From the NCBI GenBank assembly GCA_003248755.1, contig QFQW01000014.1, forward strand, positions 1 to 56,392: 56,392 nt of DNA, given 5' to 3'. Below the pieces are notes generated by a model. That model was not told where the DNA came from and did no database searches. It saw only the letters and a list, made by a program, of their open reading frames with translations. This DNA is from Chryseobacterium sp. (GTDB taxonomy: Bacteria; Bacteroidota; Bacteroidia; Flavobacteriales; Weeksellaceae). The position numbers and the translations under genes were made by a program. Positions 19,509 to 29,700 of the stretch are shown here, piece after piece (positions within the stretch are counted from its first letter, which is position 1; each line of letters opens with the position of its first letter).

Positions 19509-20375
19509 TTAAAAAGTGTCAGCTTTAAGAATATCTGAATAATTGATCTTCATTTCAATCGTCCTTCCGGAGAGCTGTTCCTCAATTAAGCGTATCATCA
19601 TAACCTTGGAGTTCGGATAGGTGAACTTTTTAAATACATATATATTTCTGAGGTTTTTCCTGAAGTGCTTTTGAGGATTTAGCCGGAAGACAGGTGTCAT
19701 CTCGATGCTTTGATTGTTCGTCGCTTTATGGATCTTTTTATCCTCAATGGAAAATTTAAGGTCTTCCAAATCATAGCTCAGGTTCGAGCTATTTTTAAAA
19801 GTCATATCAAGAAAAATATAATCGCCCATAACATAGACGTTATTCAGATGCATGCTGAGATTAAGATTTTTTTCTTCCCTGATCGGATTTTTTTCAGCCT
19901 TTTTCTGAATAATATCCATTGCAAATTTCCTCAGTTCACCGTTCGAGAAAGTCATTTTATCAAACTCAATGGGCTGCATCACTTCTGGCTGAATGTGGAT
20001 ATTGGTTATCGTATTGAGATTATTCTGGTTTCTATACACTGCTTTGTACTGTGCAATGAAGGACTGCCCGACAACAGTGATGATTCCCACCGTATCTCCG
20101 CTGAAAAAAGAAATGTTTTGTTTCTTTTTATCCTTTTCGGAGATAGTGTTGTCGGTAATTTTAATTCTGGCGATATTGCTAGCCGGGAGATCGCCCGTCA
20201 GTTTATCGGTAGATAGATCAACATACTGAATGGGCTCCGGTGAGATAATATGAAGGTTGATGCCCTCCGTGATCTCCAGTTCCGGCAGTTCAGAAATAAT
20301 TTGTTCAGTAGTCGCAGTCTGCGCTGTTACAATTTGCGTTGTCAATAATACTAGGCTGTACAATAAGGTTTTCAT
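19509..20375 (-). CDS. traN: Conjugative transfer protein TraN (DUF4138-like)
   Basis: The start is taken at the ATG at 20375 (MKTLLYSLVLLTTQIVTAQ), which gives a clean signal peptide. An upstream ATG at 20426 would place 17 charged residues in front and overlap traM. The mature protein is beta-rich, with a segment (LEITEGINLHIISPEPIQYVD) like the opening of TraN proteins, the VirB9-like outer component of Bacteroidetes conjugation channels. It lies directly after TraM, as in CTnDOT-type operons, 4 bp beyond the TraM stop. The assignment rests on position, signal and general similarity. Confidence 0.78.
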   Translation of the reverse strand: MKTLLYSLVLLTTQIVTAQTATTEQIISELPELEITEGINLHIISPEPIQYVDLSTDKLTGDLPASNIARIKITDNTISEKDKKKQNISFFSGDTVGIITVVGQSFIAQYKAVYRNQNNLNTITNIHIQPEVMQPIEFDKMTFSNGELRKFAMDIIQKKAEKNPIREEKNLNLSMHLNNVYVMGDYIFLDMTFKNSSNLSYDLEDLKFSIEDKKIHKATNNQSIEMTPVFRLNPQKHFRKNLRNIYVFKKFTYPNSKVMMIRLIEEQLSGRTIEMKINYSDILKADTF

Positions 20376-20379
20376 TATA

Positions 20380-21582
20380 TTATTTATTTTGCTGGTTTTG
20401 CGAATCTTTAAGTTGTTTTTCGTCAATCAGGAATACATAGGAGTTGTATTTTAGTTTGGCTTTATTGGTTTTGATGAGATTGGCGATTGATTTAGAGGTG
20501 GAAGTGAATAATTTGGAACCGATGCTAGTGAAGAATCCCTGTCCGCCCATATCCATCTGCGTTCCCTGAACCGAGTTGCTTCCCATTTCCCGGATCATAT
20601 CCCGGAAAACACTTTGCGGTACATATAGGCCTTTCATCCCGTCCACATCGTAGATGGAGAGATTAACAGGAAAAATTTCACCGTTGGTAAATACCGATAT
20701 AATTTTAAGATCAACCCTTTGCATCGAAAATCCGGAGATCTGTCCATAAAGTATGGAGCCTTTGCTGATTTTCCGGTTGCCCACAAAAATGTCTTCCAAT
20801 AAGCGGAACCTGATCCTGCTGCCGAGAAAACCTTTGTTGTTCTCGTCAATGACGGCTTTTATAAAGTTGTTTTCCTTTTCTTTATAAAAAGCATTGAACA
20901 CGCTGTTAATTCCTAATTTGCTGACATTAAATGTGGAATTAAGAAACTCTTCCATCTTTTCCTTATTGGCTTTGAGCCTCTGTTCCGCTGCCAGCTTGCT
21001 TTGATATTCAGGATCTCTGGCTTTTTCCAGGGAATCCATCACGAGCATTTGCTGCTTCAGGTATTTAACAGGGTCAGGTTGGACATTGTTTGTCCCTTTA
21101 GAATTTTCAGTTGAGTAGCTGCTTTCTGATTTGCCATAAGATTTATCATTCAGCATCCTGATAATTTCAGAAGACCTTTTGAAATCCTTATCCTCATTGT
21201 GTTGCTTTGGATCATAATATGATGAAGGGTTTGCTTTGGCCTGATATCGGCTCTGCCTTGATGACACCGCTTTAAGGGAATCAATTTTTCTCTTTTGTGC
21301 TAATGACAACTGATCATCATAGCTTAGTAAGCTATCTTTTTCCTTATCCAGTCCTCCCAACATCGTCCGGTTGTCATCTTTTTTGAAAAATACATCGTAG
21401 GCATCATTCTTATTCATAATGGAATCCTTGGTTTCTCCCAGTGAAAGGGAAAGCTCTTTGGGTTTGTCTTTGGGTTTATTCTCTTTAGTAAGCTGCACGC
21501 CGACATAGCCGAAAAGAAGCAGGAAAGGCAGCGCCAAAAGCGGCAGCACATATTTTTTCTGTTTGAAATTAATTTTCTTCAT
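20380..21582 (-). CDS. traM: Conjugative transfer protein TraM (VirB10-like)
   Basis: The 400-residue protein has a short basic N-terminus, one membrane helix (about 12-30, VLPLLALPFLLLFGYVGV), a long charged and Pro/Lys-rich periplasmic linker, and a C-terminal beta domain (about 260-370, SRIRFRLLEDIFVGN, KGSILYGQISGF). This is the layout of Bacteroidetes TraM, a VirB10/TrbI-like core subunit that spans the periplasm and links inner and outer membranes. It sits between the TraL-position gene and TraN in the canonical order. Confidence 0.85.
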   Translation of the reverse strand: MKKINFKQKKYVLPLLALPFLLLFGYVGVQLTKENKPKDKPKELSLSLGETKDSIMNKNDAYDVFFKKDDNRTMLGGLDKEKDSLLSYDDQLSLAQKRKIDSLKAVSSRQSRYQAKANPSSYYDPKQHNEDKDFKRSSEIIRMLNDKSYGKSESSYSTENSKGTNNVQPDPVKYLKQQMLVMDSLEKARDPEYQSKLAAEQRLKANKEKMEEFLNSTFNVSKLGINSVFNAFYKEKENNFIKAVIDENNKGFLGSRIRFRLLEDIFVGNRKISKGSILYGQISGFSMQRVDLKIISVFTNGEIFPVNLSIYDVDGMKGLYVPQSVFRDMIREMGSNSVQGTQMDMGGQGFFTSIGSKLFTSTSKSIANLIKTNKAKLKYNSYVFLIDEKQLKDSQNQQNK

Positions 21583-21616
21583 TGCGTTTTAATTTTTAAA
21601 TAAATTGCCTTCGGTG

Positions 21617-21970
21617 CTACCTGCCATCTTTCAATTGCTGGTATCGGTTAAAGAGAAACTCTATTCTCAAGCTATCCTCATTTTGTAAGGCATTCCGATC
21701 CCTCTTGGTTTTTAATAATTTGAGTTCGCCAACGATCTTTTCCATTTCTTTGTTTTGGCCTGCAATAGTATTCTGGCTGATAACCTTGTTGGAATAGAGA
21801 ATAGGAGGCTTTATCTTAAATGAGGTATCAGAAGGAAAGAAAATTCCCTGTATCAGCGAGCCAATGAAAGAAACCGAAAGAAAAATCATTGAATACATAT
21901 AGAATCTTTTTGGATTTTTGGCTGCATTGCCCAGCCATCTTTGTCCGGTTTGTCTTATAAAAGCATTCAT
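21617..21970 (-). CDS. Small membrane protein in the TraL position
   Basis: The product has 117 residues with one hydrophobic segment (about 24-46, FYMYSMIFLSVSFIGSLIQGIFF) and a helical charged C-terminus. The gene lies exactly between traK and traM, where Bacteroidetes elements encode TraL, a small inner-membrane channel component. Its length fits TraL, but I see no diagnostic motif, so the name is positional only. It starts one base after the traK stop. Confidence 0.6.
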   Translation of the reverse strand: MNAFIRQTGQRWLGNAAKNPKRFYMYSMIFLSVSFIGSLIQGIFFPSDTSFKIKPPILYSNKVISQNTIAGQNKEMEKIVGELKLLKTKRDRNALQNEDSLRIEFLFNRYQQLKDGR

Positions 21971-21971
21971 T

Positions 21972-22586
21972 TTAGTACGAGTTTTTAGTTTGGTTAGAAA
22001 TTTCTTCGTTGTCGATGATACGCCAGTTTTTCAACAGCACGCCGTGCGGATTATTGGGACTTCGGATGATGTCCTCAAAGAAGCCTTCGGTGATTAGCTT
22101 TCTGGTGATGACCGATGATTTCCTGGTGATCATCTGCTTTCCAAAGAATTGAAATTTGTTCTGCTCCATACTAAGACGAATAGAATCAGCATGGATGCTC
22201 ACCATCGAGCTTGAAGCCACGATTTGATTGTAAAAGCCTTTTTCCCGAAGATTGGTATATTCCTTCTTCCCGCTGTCATCAATGAGATAAAGAGACTTTT
22301 GAATATTTTCCTTGATGTAGGCATCGTCGGGAGCCAATGTAAAGAACAGGCGATGGAACAATTCGATCTGTGCTTTGTATTCAACAGGCCTGTTCAGAAG
22401 GACATCAGTTTGTTTGGCTAAGACTGGAACCCCGTTATCCAGAACATAAATGGATTTCCGGGAATCCTTAATCATTTGATAGGAAAAGAAAAAGCCTGCA
22501 ATGACTACAAATACAGCAAAGCCAATGGCTGACAACGAAACGATCTTATTGATCTTGATTCTGTTTTCTATATTTTTGATAAGCAT
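21972..22586 (-). CDS. traK: Conjugative transfer protein TraK (VirB8-like)
   Basis: The 204-residue protein has one N-terminal membrane helix (about 16-36) and a periplasmic domain carrying YKAQIELFHRLFFTLAPDD, a segment characteristic of TraK. TraK is the VirB8/TrbF-like inner-membrane platform subunit of Bacteroidetes conjugation systems. Its place between TraJ and the TraL-position gene is canonical. Confidence 0.85.
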   Translation of the reverse strand: MLIKNIENRIKINKIVSLSAIGFAVFVVIAGFFFSYQMIKDSRKSIYVLDNGVPVLAKQTDVLLNRPVEYKAQIELFHRLFFTLAPDDAYIKENIQKSLYLIDDSGKKEYTNLREKGFYNQIVASSSMVSIHADSIRLSMEQNKFQFFGKQMITRKSSVITRKLITEGFFEDIIRSPNNPHGVLLKNWRIIDNEEISNQTKNSY

Positions 22587-22619
22587 CTGTATTCTATAAT
22601 TGATAATTAATAGTTGATT

Positions 22620-23855
22620 TTATTTTCCATTTTTCATTGCCTCTTTTACCCTTCCGGATGCAGAACCGGCAGCAATGGATTTTGCTGCTGCTACGCCTCC
22701 TGTTTTTGCCGCCAATACAGTAGTTTTGGCACTGCTCGCCACTTTTCCGGCAGCATTTTTCATTTTCGTCATGGCACCGGCTCCACCTGCGGAAACAATA
22801 CTGTCTGCTATTGTTGGGGTCATCAAAACTCCGATACCTGTCACGATGTAGGCGACACAGGTAAAAAGCTGGTTATAGATCATTCCGGAATTACTGACGT
22901 AGACCATCAATGCATCCAGGTTGGTTATTGTTCCATTGGTTAATAAGGTGTCATACCTTTCGATTTCCATCGTATAGCCGGAAGCAATAAGCTGTTGACC
23001 AATATTTATAATTGTGTAGGCCACAAATGTGTAGAGGTTAATATTGATGAATTTGGATACCCAGCTGTACAGGGAGTTTTCAAATCCCGGCACCAGCGCC
23101 ATTCCGACAGCAATAGGTCCCAGGATAATTAGGATATACGCCCATATCTTCTGAATGAAAAAGATGAGATAGACGCAAATTCTAAGGATGGAAAGGCAGA
23201 CAAACTCGATCACTTCGGCGACCAGTTTCTGCATCTGGAACTGCATCCTGATTTGCCATTCCTTGATAGGCTGTAACAGTTTATCAATCCCCTCACTGAT
23301 ATCAAACCAGGAATCATCCGCATCTTTTGAAGTATTGTTAATGACCTCCTGTTTGGCATCTTCTTCGGCATTGAGCTTAATGACGGCATCCAATAGTTGT
23401 TGTTGTTTTTTGAACCGCTGCACCCGCAGGTCATTGACCTCGGATTCTATATCACTGAAAATAGCAATTCCGGGTTCGGCGATGGCTTCAAACGGCGCCT
23501 GTAGCAGATTGACAAATCCCGTCCAATAGACCAGGGTAAACCCAATAAGTATCGGTTTAAGCATCGGGGTGATTTCCCACTCACGGTCTCCGGCAGCCAT
23601 CTGCCATCCCATATAGCCGAGATACATCAATGCTCCCAATCCTCCAATCGCCCTTCCTACTAATGCTGAGCCTTGTGCATTATCCTGAACACTCGTGTCC
23701 AGTTTGGTAAAGACCTCCATAAACCATTTTTCAAAAGCACCGTCACCCTTTAGAAATTGGAGCAGGTTGCTGTAATCGCTATCGGTCTGGGAAAACCCCA
23801 TTATGGGCAGTAATACAGCCAGGAGGCATAAAATTAAAGTTGGCTTTCTATTCAT
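22620..23855 (-). CDS. traJ: Conjugative transfer protein TraJ (VirB6-like)
   Basis: The start is taken at the ATG at 23855 (MNRKPTLILCLLAVLLPIMGFSQ), which gives a signal-like N-terminus and sits 2 bp after the preceding stop; the longer frame to 23924 would overlap that gene. Several hydrophobic segments (around 70-130, and about 215-340) match a polytopic inner-membrane TraJ of the VirB6/TrbL type. The C-terminus is Ala/Gly/Lys-rich. TraJ would form part of the translocation pore. Confidence 0.82.
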   Translation of the reverse strand: MNRKPTLILCLLAVLLPIMGFSQTDSDYSNLLQFLKGDGAFEKWFMEVFTKLDTSVQDNAQGSALVGRAIGGLGALMYLGYMGWQMAAGDREWEITPMLKPILIGFTLVYWTGFVNLLQAPFEAIAEPGIAIFSDIESEVNDLRVQRFKKQQQLLDAVIKLNAEEDAKQEVINNTSKDADDSWFDISEGIDKLLQPIKEWQIRMQFQMQKLVAEVIEFVCLSILRICVYLIFFIQKIWAYILIILGPIAVGMALVPGFENSLYSWVSKFININLYTFVAYTIINIGQQLIASGYTMEIERYDTLLTNGTITNLDALMVYVSNSGMIYNQLFTCVAYIVTGIGVLMTPTIADSIVSAGGAGAMTKMKNAAGKVASSAKTTVLAAKTGGVAAAKSIAAGSASGRVKEAMKNGK

Positions 23856-23857
23856 TT

Positions 23858-24688
23858 CTAATATTTGTGTTTGTATTGCTGCATCACATTTTCGACAATG
23901 CCTTTGTCTGAAGAAGGCGTCCATTGTGGAGGTAATGCCGTGGATAGATGACTGTTCAGTATATTTTTGTAATCCAAAAGCAACGTTGTTTTATTATTGT
24001 ACTTCCTTAGTTCCTGAATAAATTTTCGCCAACGGATTAGCGTTTCATTATACATAATGAAGCGTTTTCCCCTTGGCATATCCATCGAACGTGACATGGA
24101 ATATTTTTCCTTGATAAGGTCCAGTTCTTCCTGTAACCTTTTTAATGTGCCGGTTGTATTGAGCGTTTCATAGGTCTGTTGGTCTTTCAGCCGCCATTCG
24201 ATGAAATTCTGCGGGTTGTCCGGAAATTCTGTAACAGGTTTGAGCATTCGTTTGTAATAGAGCAGCCAAAGCGGATCTGCATCGACTGTAGCCGAAGTCC
24301 AGTGAGCAAAGTCCTGAACATTCCTTTTGTAGATGGTGTCGGATGCAGCCTTGATCTTCTTGGCTTCTTCTTCCTGGAACTTGAGCTGTGCGAATCGCAG
24401 ATTTTGCTCTCCGGTAGGTTTCAACGGGCGGATATCTTCGCCATCTTTATAATCCCTGTTGATCTTGGGAGCCCAAATACCCCAAACCGTCGCATAAGCA
24501 AAATTGGTCTGGATGCCCAGGAAATATTTGGGGTAAGGACGCCAGTCTCCCCAGCTTTCAAAAGTCATTCGCTTATGCTGGGCAACGATGGAAGGATCGT
24601 TCAGCCTCTTAACACTGACTTGCCCGAATATCAGAACGGTAGCTAACAGAAGTTGTAATAGCTGTATTTTTTTTATTAATGTTTCCAT
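23858..24688 (-). CDS. Secreted helical protein of the transfer operon, member 1
   Basis: The 276-residue product has a signal peptide ending near LIFGQ. The mature part is Trp/Tyr-rich (WGDWRPYPKYFLG) and then helical. The C-terminus (SSDKGIVENVMQQYKHKY) closely resembles the ends of the next three upstream genes, so the four appear related at least in their tails. They take up the position where other Bacteroidetes operons have TraH/TraI. A role in the periplasmic or pilus-tip part of the channel is plausible; no family is recognised. Confidence 0.65.
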   Translation of the reverse strand: METLIKKIQLLQLLLATVLIFGQVSVKRLNDPSIVAQHKRMTFESWGDWRPYPKYFLGIQTNFAYATVWGIWAPKINRDYKDGEDIRPLKPTGEQNLRFAQLKFQEEEAKKIKAASDTIYKRNVQDFAHWTSATVDADPLWLLYYKRMLKPVTEFPDNPQNFIEWRLKDQQTYETLNTTGTLKRLQEELDLIKEKYSMSRSMDMPRGKRFIMYNETLIRWRKFIQELRKYNNKTTLLLDYKNILNSHLSTALPPQWTPSSDKGIVENVMQQYKHKY

Positions 24689-24692
24689 AATT

Positions 24693-25358
24693 TTAATTGA
24701 AGATGTATTTGTATTTTGTGATGATACCTCCTACGATCGCCCTGTCAATATTGATGTAGTTCCTCAGAACCGGAACCTGATACAAGTATGGGATCTTCTT
24801 GGCATTTTCAAGTCTTAAAATGATATAGAGAATGTTACCGTGAATGTTTCTTACCCGTGTAAATACTTTTTCAATAAGCATTTCGCGATCCATTGAATCC
24901 ATCAGGAAATCCTTATCCTCATTCATAATATCCTGTGCAACTTCCTGTTGGAGCTTTACAACCTGTTTTCCTATTTCAACATAGTATTTTGAAACCAGTA
25001 CAGCATAATCCGGGTGCTGTGCGGACAGGTCCAGCATCTTATTGGAATTGCTGACAATTTTCCCTAAGTACTGGTAGAGGTACATCAGTTTTTTACTCTG
25101 GGTCAATGCAGAATTGACATTTTTCAACTGCTGATAGATGTATTCCTGTATCGCAATGACCTGTGCTGTTTTGTTTTTAATATCCTCGTATAATTCTTTT
25201 TGCTTTTTGTAAGAATCCAGGAATGCCTGCTCACTGGCTAAACGTACCCCGTGGTTGACCGTGATCTGTGACAGTAACTTATCGTTAATCACAATCTGCT
25301 GGCTTTGAATTCCAGCAACGGAAAACAAAACAATACTGAAGGTGAATATTTTTTTCAT
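24693..25358 (-). CDS. Secreted coiled-coil protein of the transfer operon, member 2
   Basis: A signal peptide (about 1-19, ending IQSQ) precedes an almost entirely helical mature protein. A segment containing LSAQHPDYA is shared with the product of 26058-26711 (LASQHPQYA), which shows that the two are paralogues. The C-terminus NIDRAIVGGIITKYKY is a variant of the four-gene tail motif. Secreted helical proteins next to VirB4 in other type IV systems are often VirB5/TrbJ-like minor pilins, which is the working hypothesis here. Confidence 0.68.
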   Translation of the reverse strand: MKKIFTFSIVLFSVAGIQSQQIVINDKLLSQITVNHGVRLASEQAFLDSYKKQKELYEDIKNKTAQVIAIQEYIYQQLKNVNSALTQSKKLMYLYQYLGKIVSNSNKMLDLSAQHPDYAVLVSKYYVEIGKQVVKLQQEVAQDIMNEDKDFLMDSMDREMLIEKVFTRVRNIHGNILYIILRLENAKKIPYLYQVPVLRNYINIDRAIVGGIITKYKYIFN

Positions 25359-25360
25359 AG

Positions 25361-26050
25361 CTAAAAGGATTTGATGTTGTTCATGATATCCTGCACGACC
25401 TGGCGATCCCTGTTGACATAGTATTGGAAAGCTCTTTTGTTCCGTAAAACCTTAGCTTTGATATCCTTTATTTTTAAAAGCATATGCGTAGAATTTCTGC
25501 TCAGCGTTTTGACCTCGCCCAAAGCGTAGTCCAGTAAGATTTTGCGTTCCGATTGTTCCATCTGGTTGATAGCTCCATAGGACAAAACGATTCCTGTCAA
25601 TAACCGTAAGGTCATTTGAAGGTCATCTACAAACTGCACCTGTGAAGGTAAAACTGCAATGATGGAATAAGACGCAGTATTGATCTCATTAATGATCGCA
25701 GTTTGGTTATTCGTTATCTTGGTGATTTCCCTGCTCACTGCTATTCCTGCCGGAATCGCCTGTATGGCAAATGACACGATACGAAGCCTGTCCTGGATTT
25801 TGGTGACTTTTTCCTTAAAGTTTTTCCATTGTGATTGGTTAGCCGTTTCTACTGACGCATTGAGCGTTTGCTTTTGCCGCATCTCTTTCTGCCGGTCATG
25901 TTCCTTCATCGTGGCATTAATCTCAAGATCCATCATCGGGAAAGAAACATTTTCCTTTTGCCACGCTGGCGTAGAGCCACCACCTGATGATGTCAACAGG
26001 CAATAAGTTGCAGTAAGGAGCAGGGCACAGATCAGGTTCTTTTTCATCAT
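25361..26050 (-). CDS. Secreted helical protein of the transfer operon, member 3
   Basis: The product has 229 residues. A signal-like N-terminus (about 1-22) is followed by a Ser/Gly stretch and a helical body (KVTKIQDRLRIVSFAIQAI). The C-terminus NRDRQVVQDIMNNIKSF matches the tail motif of its neighbours, although the YK pair is replaced. It lies 2-7 bp from the genes on both sides. It is probably periplasmic. No enzymatic motif is seen. Confidence 0.66.
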   Translation of the reverse strand: MMKKNLICALLLTATYCLLTSSGGGSTPAWQKENVSFPMMDLEINATMKEHDRQKEMRQKQTLNASVETANQSQWKNFKEKVTKIQDRLRIVSFAIQAIPAGIAVSREITKITNNQTAIINEINTASYSIIAVLPSQVQFVDDLQMTLRLLTGIVLSYGAINQMEQSERKILLDYALGEVKTLSRNSTHMLLKIKDIKAKVLRNKRAFQYYVNRDRQVVQDIMNNIKSF

Positions 26051-26057
26051 TTTGAGT

Positions 26058-26711
26058 TTAAAAATTCCGTTTGTAGCGGTTCATGATATCTTCGACAATA
26101 CCCTTATCAGTATTGATGTATCCCGCAAAAGGATTGATGGAGTTCCAGAATCCCAGCCTGTTGGCTTTTTCCAGTCGTAATTTAATGGCCAACAGCCACA
26201 GCTTTAGGTTTTTCACATTTCCGGAAATGTTATGCAGGATCTTGTAACGGTCGCCGGCGGTTGCAAGGTTCAGCTCACCCGAAGCCAAAATATCCGATAC
26301 ATCCGTTACGATTTTCAGGCTTTGCTCATAGGTTTTCTGTGATGCTTTTACCCCGAAAATAGCATACTGCGGATGTTGCGACGCTAACTGTACCACTTGC
26401 GAGGAATACATATAGCATTTATTCAATTCAGAATAAATCTCTTTGACCTGGATTCCATTCTGTAAGGTTCCTGATACTTCTTTCAATCCCTTCAGTATTT
26501 TATTCTGAATGTCATTGGCAGCCACCATTTGGGTTCCCACCCAGGTCTGCGCGTCCTTTAATTTGGATGTTTCATCGATAACCTCATTCTGCTTGGCTTT
26601 CAGATTTTCCGAATAGAGAATCATTGCAGCGGTTACCGTAGGGTCGATGTAGGTATTCTGAGCGGATAGCAATCCACATAACCCTAAAAATAGCATGCTA
26701 AACTTCGTCAT
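26058..26711 (-). CDS. Secreted coiled-coil protein of the transfer operon, member 4
   Basis: A short signal peptide (about 1-17, LLSAQ) precedes a helical mature protein with LASQHPQYA and the C-terminal NTDKGIVEDIMNRYKRNF. It is the closest paralogue of the product of 24693-25358. The start at 26711 overlaps the 3' end of the VirB4-type ATPase gene by 14 bp. Position after VirB4 and the secreted helical form fit a VirB5/TrbJ-like role, which is inferred. Confidence 0.7.
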   Translation of the reverse strand: MTKFSMLFLGLCGLLSAQNTYIDPTVTAAMILYSENLKAKQNEVIDETSKLKDAQTWVGTQMVAANDIQNKILKGLKEVSGTLQNGIQVKEIYSELNKCYMYSSQVVQLASQHPQYAIFGVKASQKTYEQSLKIVTDVSDILASGELNLATAGDRYKILHNISGNVKNLKLWLLAIKLRLEKANRLGFWNSINPFAGYINTDKGIVEDIMNRYKRNF

Positions 26712-29700
26712 ATTGGTAATCTTTATTAGTTATCAATTCCGAAAAGCTGATATCAAGGTCTTCCAATTCCTGTGAGATGATCTTGAAAATATTTTTCCCT
26801 AGGTGGTTTTTCTTCATATTATGGTAGTAGGAAACCACCTTCTGATCCAGAGGACGCTGGTAGAGATTTATCAAGGACACCAGGTTTTCAAGACTGTCGC
26901 CAAAAGCTTTGAGGTCGGAAACGATCTTTACCAAAGCCTCATCATAATTGCCATACTGTTGCACATAGTACTCAACGGCTGATTTCTCAGGCTTTTCCGT
27001 AGTGTAAGTCAGGTATTGTTCAAGCGAAACTTCATTGCCATAGACCTCACCTTTGGAACCTCTCTTCAGATAGAATTCCTTGAACCGGCTTCTCCCGATC
27101 TTGTTGTTGAGATTGTTAATCGTGAAAATTTTGTTTTGCTCTACTTTATTCAAAGATAACAGCGACGCGATGCGATCAAAATTGTCTTTGAATTTGGTCT
27201 GATCCAACAGGATAAAGGTGTCGGAATTGTTGATAATGGAATCCTTAACTACGGCATTTCCAATGATGTCATCCAATTCCTGGGTTACAACTACGGCTTC
27301 ACCCCAAAATTTCCGTACAGTTTTATAGAGGTACAGAATATATCCGCCCATCAGTTTACTGGCAATCGCTTTCCAGGCCTCCTCAATGATGAGGGCTTTT
27401 CTTCGGTCTTTTCGTAGTCTCATCTTCTGAATGAACGTGTCCATAATGATGAGCGTTACGATCGGAAACAGCTTCGGATTATCCTTCACATTGTCGATTT
27501 CGAAAACAATAAATGATTCATTGAAAAGCGTGTTATCAGCGGATTCATTTAGGGTTGTTCCATATCTTCCGCCTTTATAAAAATCCCTCAATACAAACAA
27601 AAACGTCCTGAGATTGAACTCCGTTTCCGTAATGTTGTGCTTTTTGTTATTAAGATAAAGCGGCAGGAATTTATCACAGTAATCGTAGAAACCATTGAAC
27701 GATAGCTCTCGGGCAGGCAGTTTTTCTTCAAGTTCTTTGATCTTCTTGATTATTGCCTTTCTCAACGATTCATTCCAATCTTCTGCCGTCTCCGGATGTT
27801 TAATAATTTCTACGGATCTGATCAAGATGAGTTGTGTGTCATCGTAGATCTTTCTTCGCTTCATATCATTCAAAGTTTCGTAAGCCTCGTAAACTTTGTA
27901 GAATTGTTCACTGTCATAGTCAGGATTATTGGCATTCTTATCAGGATGATAGAATTTCAATAATTTTCTTCCAGCTTCTTTTACTTCATCCGGGCTGGCA
28001 TCGAAAGCAATTCCTAAAATATCATAATACGTTCGTTGCTCCTGGACCTCGCTCTCATATTCGGCAAAAACATCTTCTTCGTGAATATTGTACTTGTTGA
28101 GATAAAGAATGAGCTCTTCTGAAGTTTTATGGTTATACCATTCGGTTCCTGAATTGAAATATTGATGATAATAGGACATCAGCACATTATCCAGGATGGA
28201 TTTCTGTGCAGACGATACTGTCGCATCCGGACCTTGCCATATCAGGAAGATAAGGTTGGTTAAAAATTCAATTTTCTCGATATTAAACTCTTTTTTATCC
28301 ATCAGAAAAGGATTCATCGTGATCGGTTTTTCTTCGGTGTATTGAATATATCTACCGCCTTTATATTTGCAGGTTCCTGAATAAGAATCTCCGGTATCTA
28401 CGATCACCACATCATAATTATAGGTCAGGTATTGCTCAACAATATTGTTCATCAGGAATGACTTCCCGGAGCCGGATGGTCCTAAAACAAATTTGTTTCG
28501 GTTATTGATCCTCCCGGTTTTCATTGGAAGATCAGCGGGATCAACCTTTAACGGAACGCCCTGCCGATCTGTAAATCTCAGGTAGAAGTTAGATTCTTCA
28601 TTCACGGGATAACTTTCTTTAAAAAAAAAACACAAGGCCGCTTCGCTTGTCGTCATGAAAAGATCGTACTCCCTGAGTTCTGTGGCGTTACCCGGAATGG
28701 CTGCCCGAAACAGCTCCATCTGGTTGTAGGCATTTTTTGAAACGATAATACCTTTTGTGAAGAGCTTATTCTCAATCATGGACTGGATTCCTTCCATTTC
28801 TTCCATAGTGTTTGTTGAAAATATCAGGGAAAAATGAGCATTGACCACTAGCTGACCGTCAATGGCAATATTATGCAGCAAGGTTTGGATCTCTTCTGCG
28901 ATGATGGCATTGGACGGCGAGTTGTTGGCTGCACCTTCGTGTTTTTTCTTTTTCTTATCGAGTTCCCTTTGCTGCTGGGCCTGGATCGGAATCGTTATGA
29001 CTTGATTGTAAACTATGGTTTCATAGTTTTCAAGCTCATTGATAAAGGTAAAATTATCAACGGCCGTTTCCGCGGCAGCTCCATTACCTCCTAGAATAGA
29101 GTAGGACTCTATTTCAGAAGGAAGGTCAATATTTTCCACATCAACATAAGAGATGTTTTTGACATAGCGGTTTCCGATCAGTAAGTACGCGTTGGTACTT
29201 TTGATATTGTCAAAAGTGGGAATCTCAGAAAACTGCATAGACAAAACTCCGGAAATGTAAGATTCAAAATCTTTCTCAAACAGAAATTCAGGTTCGCAGT
29301 CATTCTGCTTTAACAACATAAATATCTTCTGGCATTTGTCCCGAAGCTCCTTATAGCTCTTTTCGGAAAATGCGTAATGTTTATTTTTCTTCTTCTTCAG
29401 TTTATCGTCGACTATATCAGTAAAGAGCAAAACGGTCTCAATAGTTTTGAAGAGTCTGCCCTCAAAATGATCGGAGTATTTCTGCTGGAGGAATTGAGTG
29501 GATGGCTCAGCAGTATATTTCTTTTTAGTGAATATATCCAGTTTTTGAACAATCCGTCCTTCGCCTATAATGGACACGACCTGATTAAGAATCGTATGGA
29601 AGTCCAGGTAATTGTCCGGATCGGCAGAGTATTGTGCTACTACGTTTTTTATTCTAATCCCGATAATGGGATTGGCGTATTGCCCGAAAAGCACGTCAAA

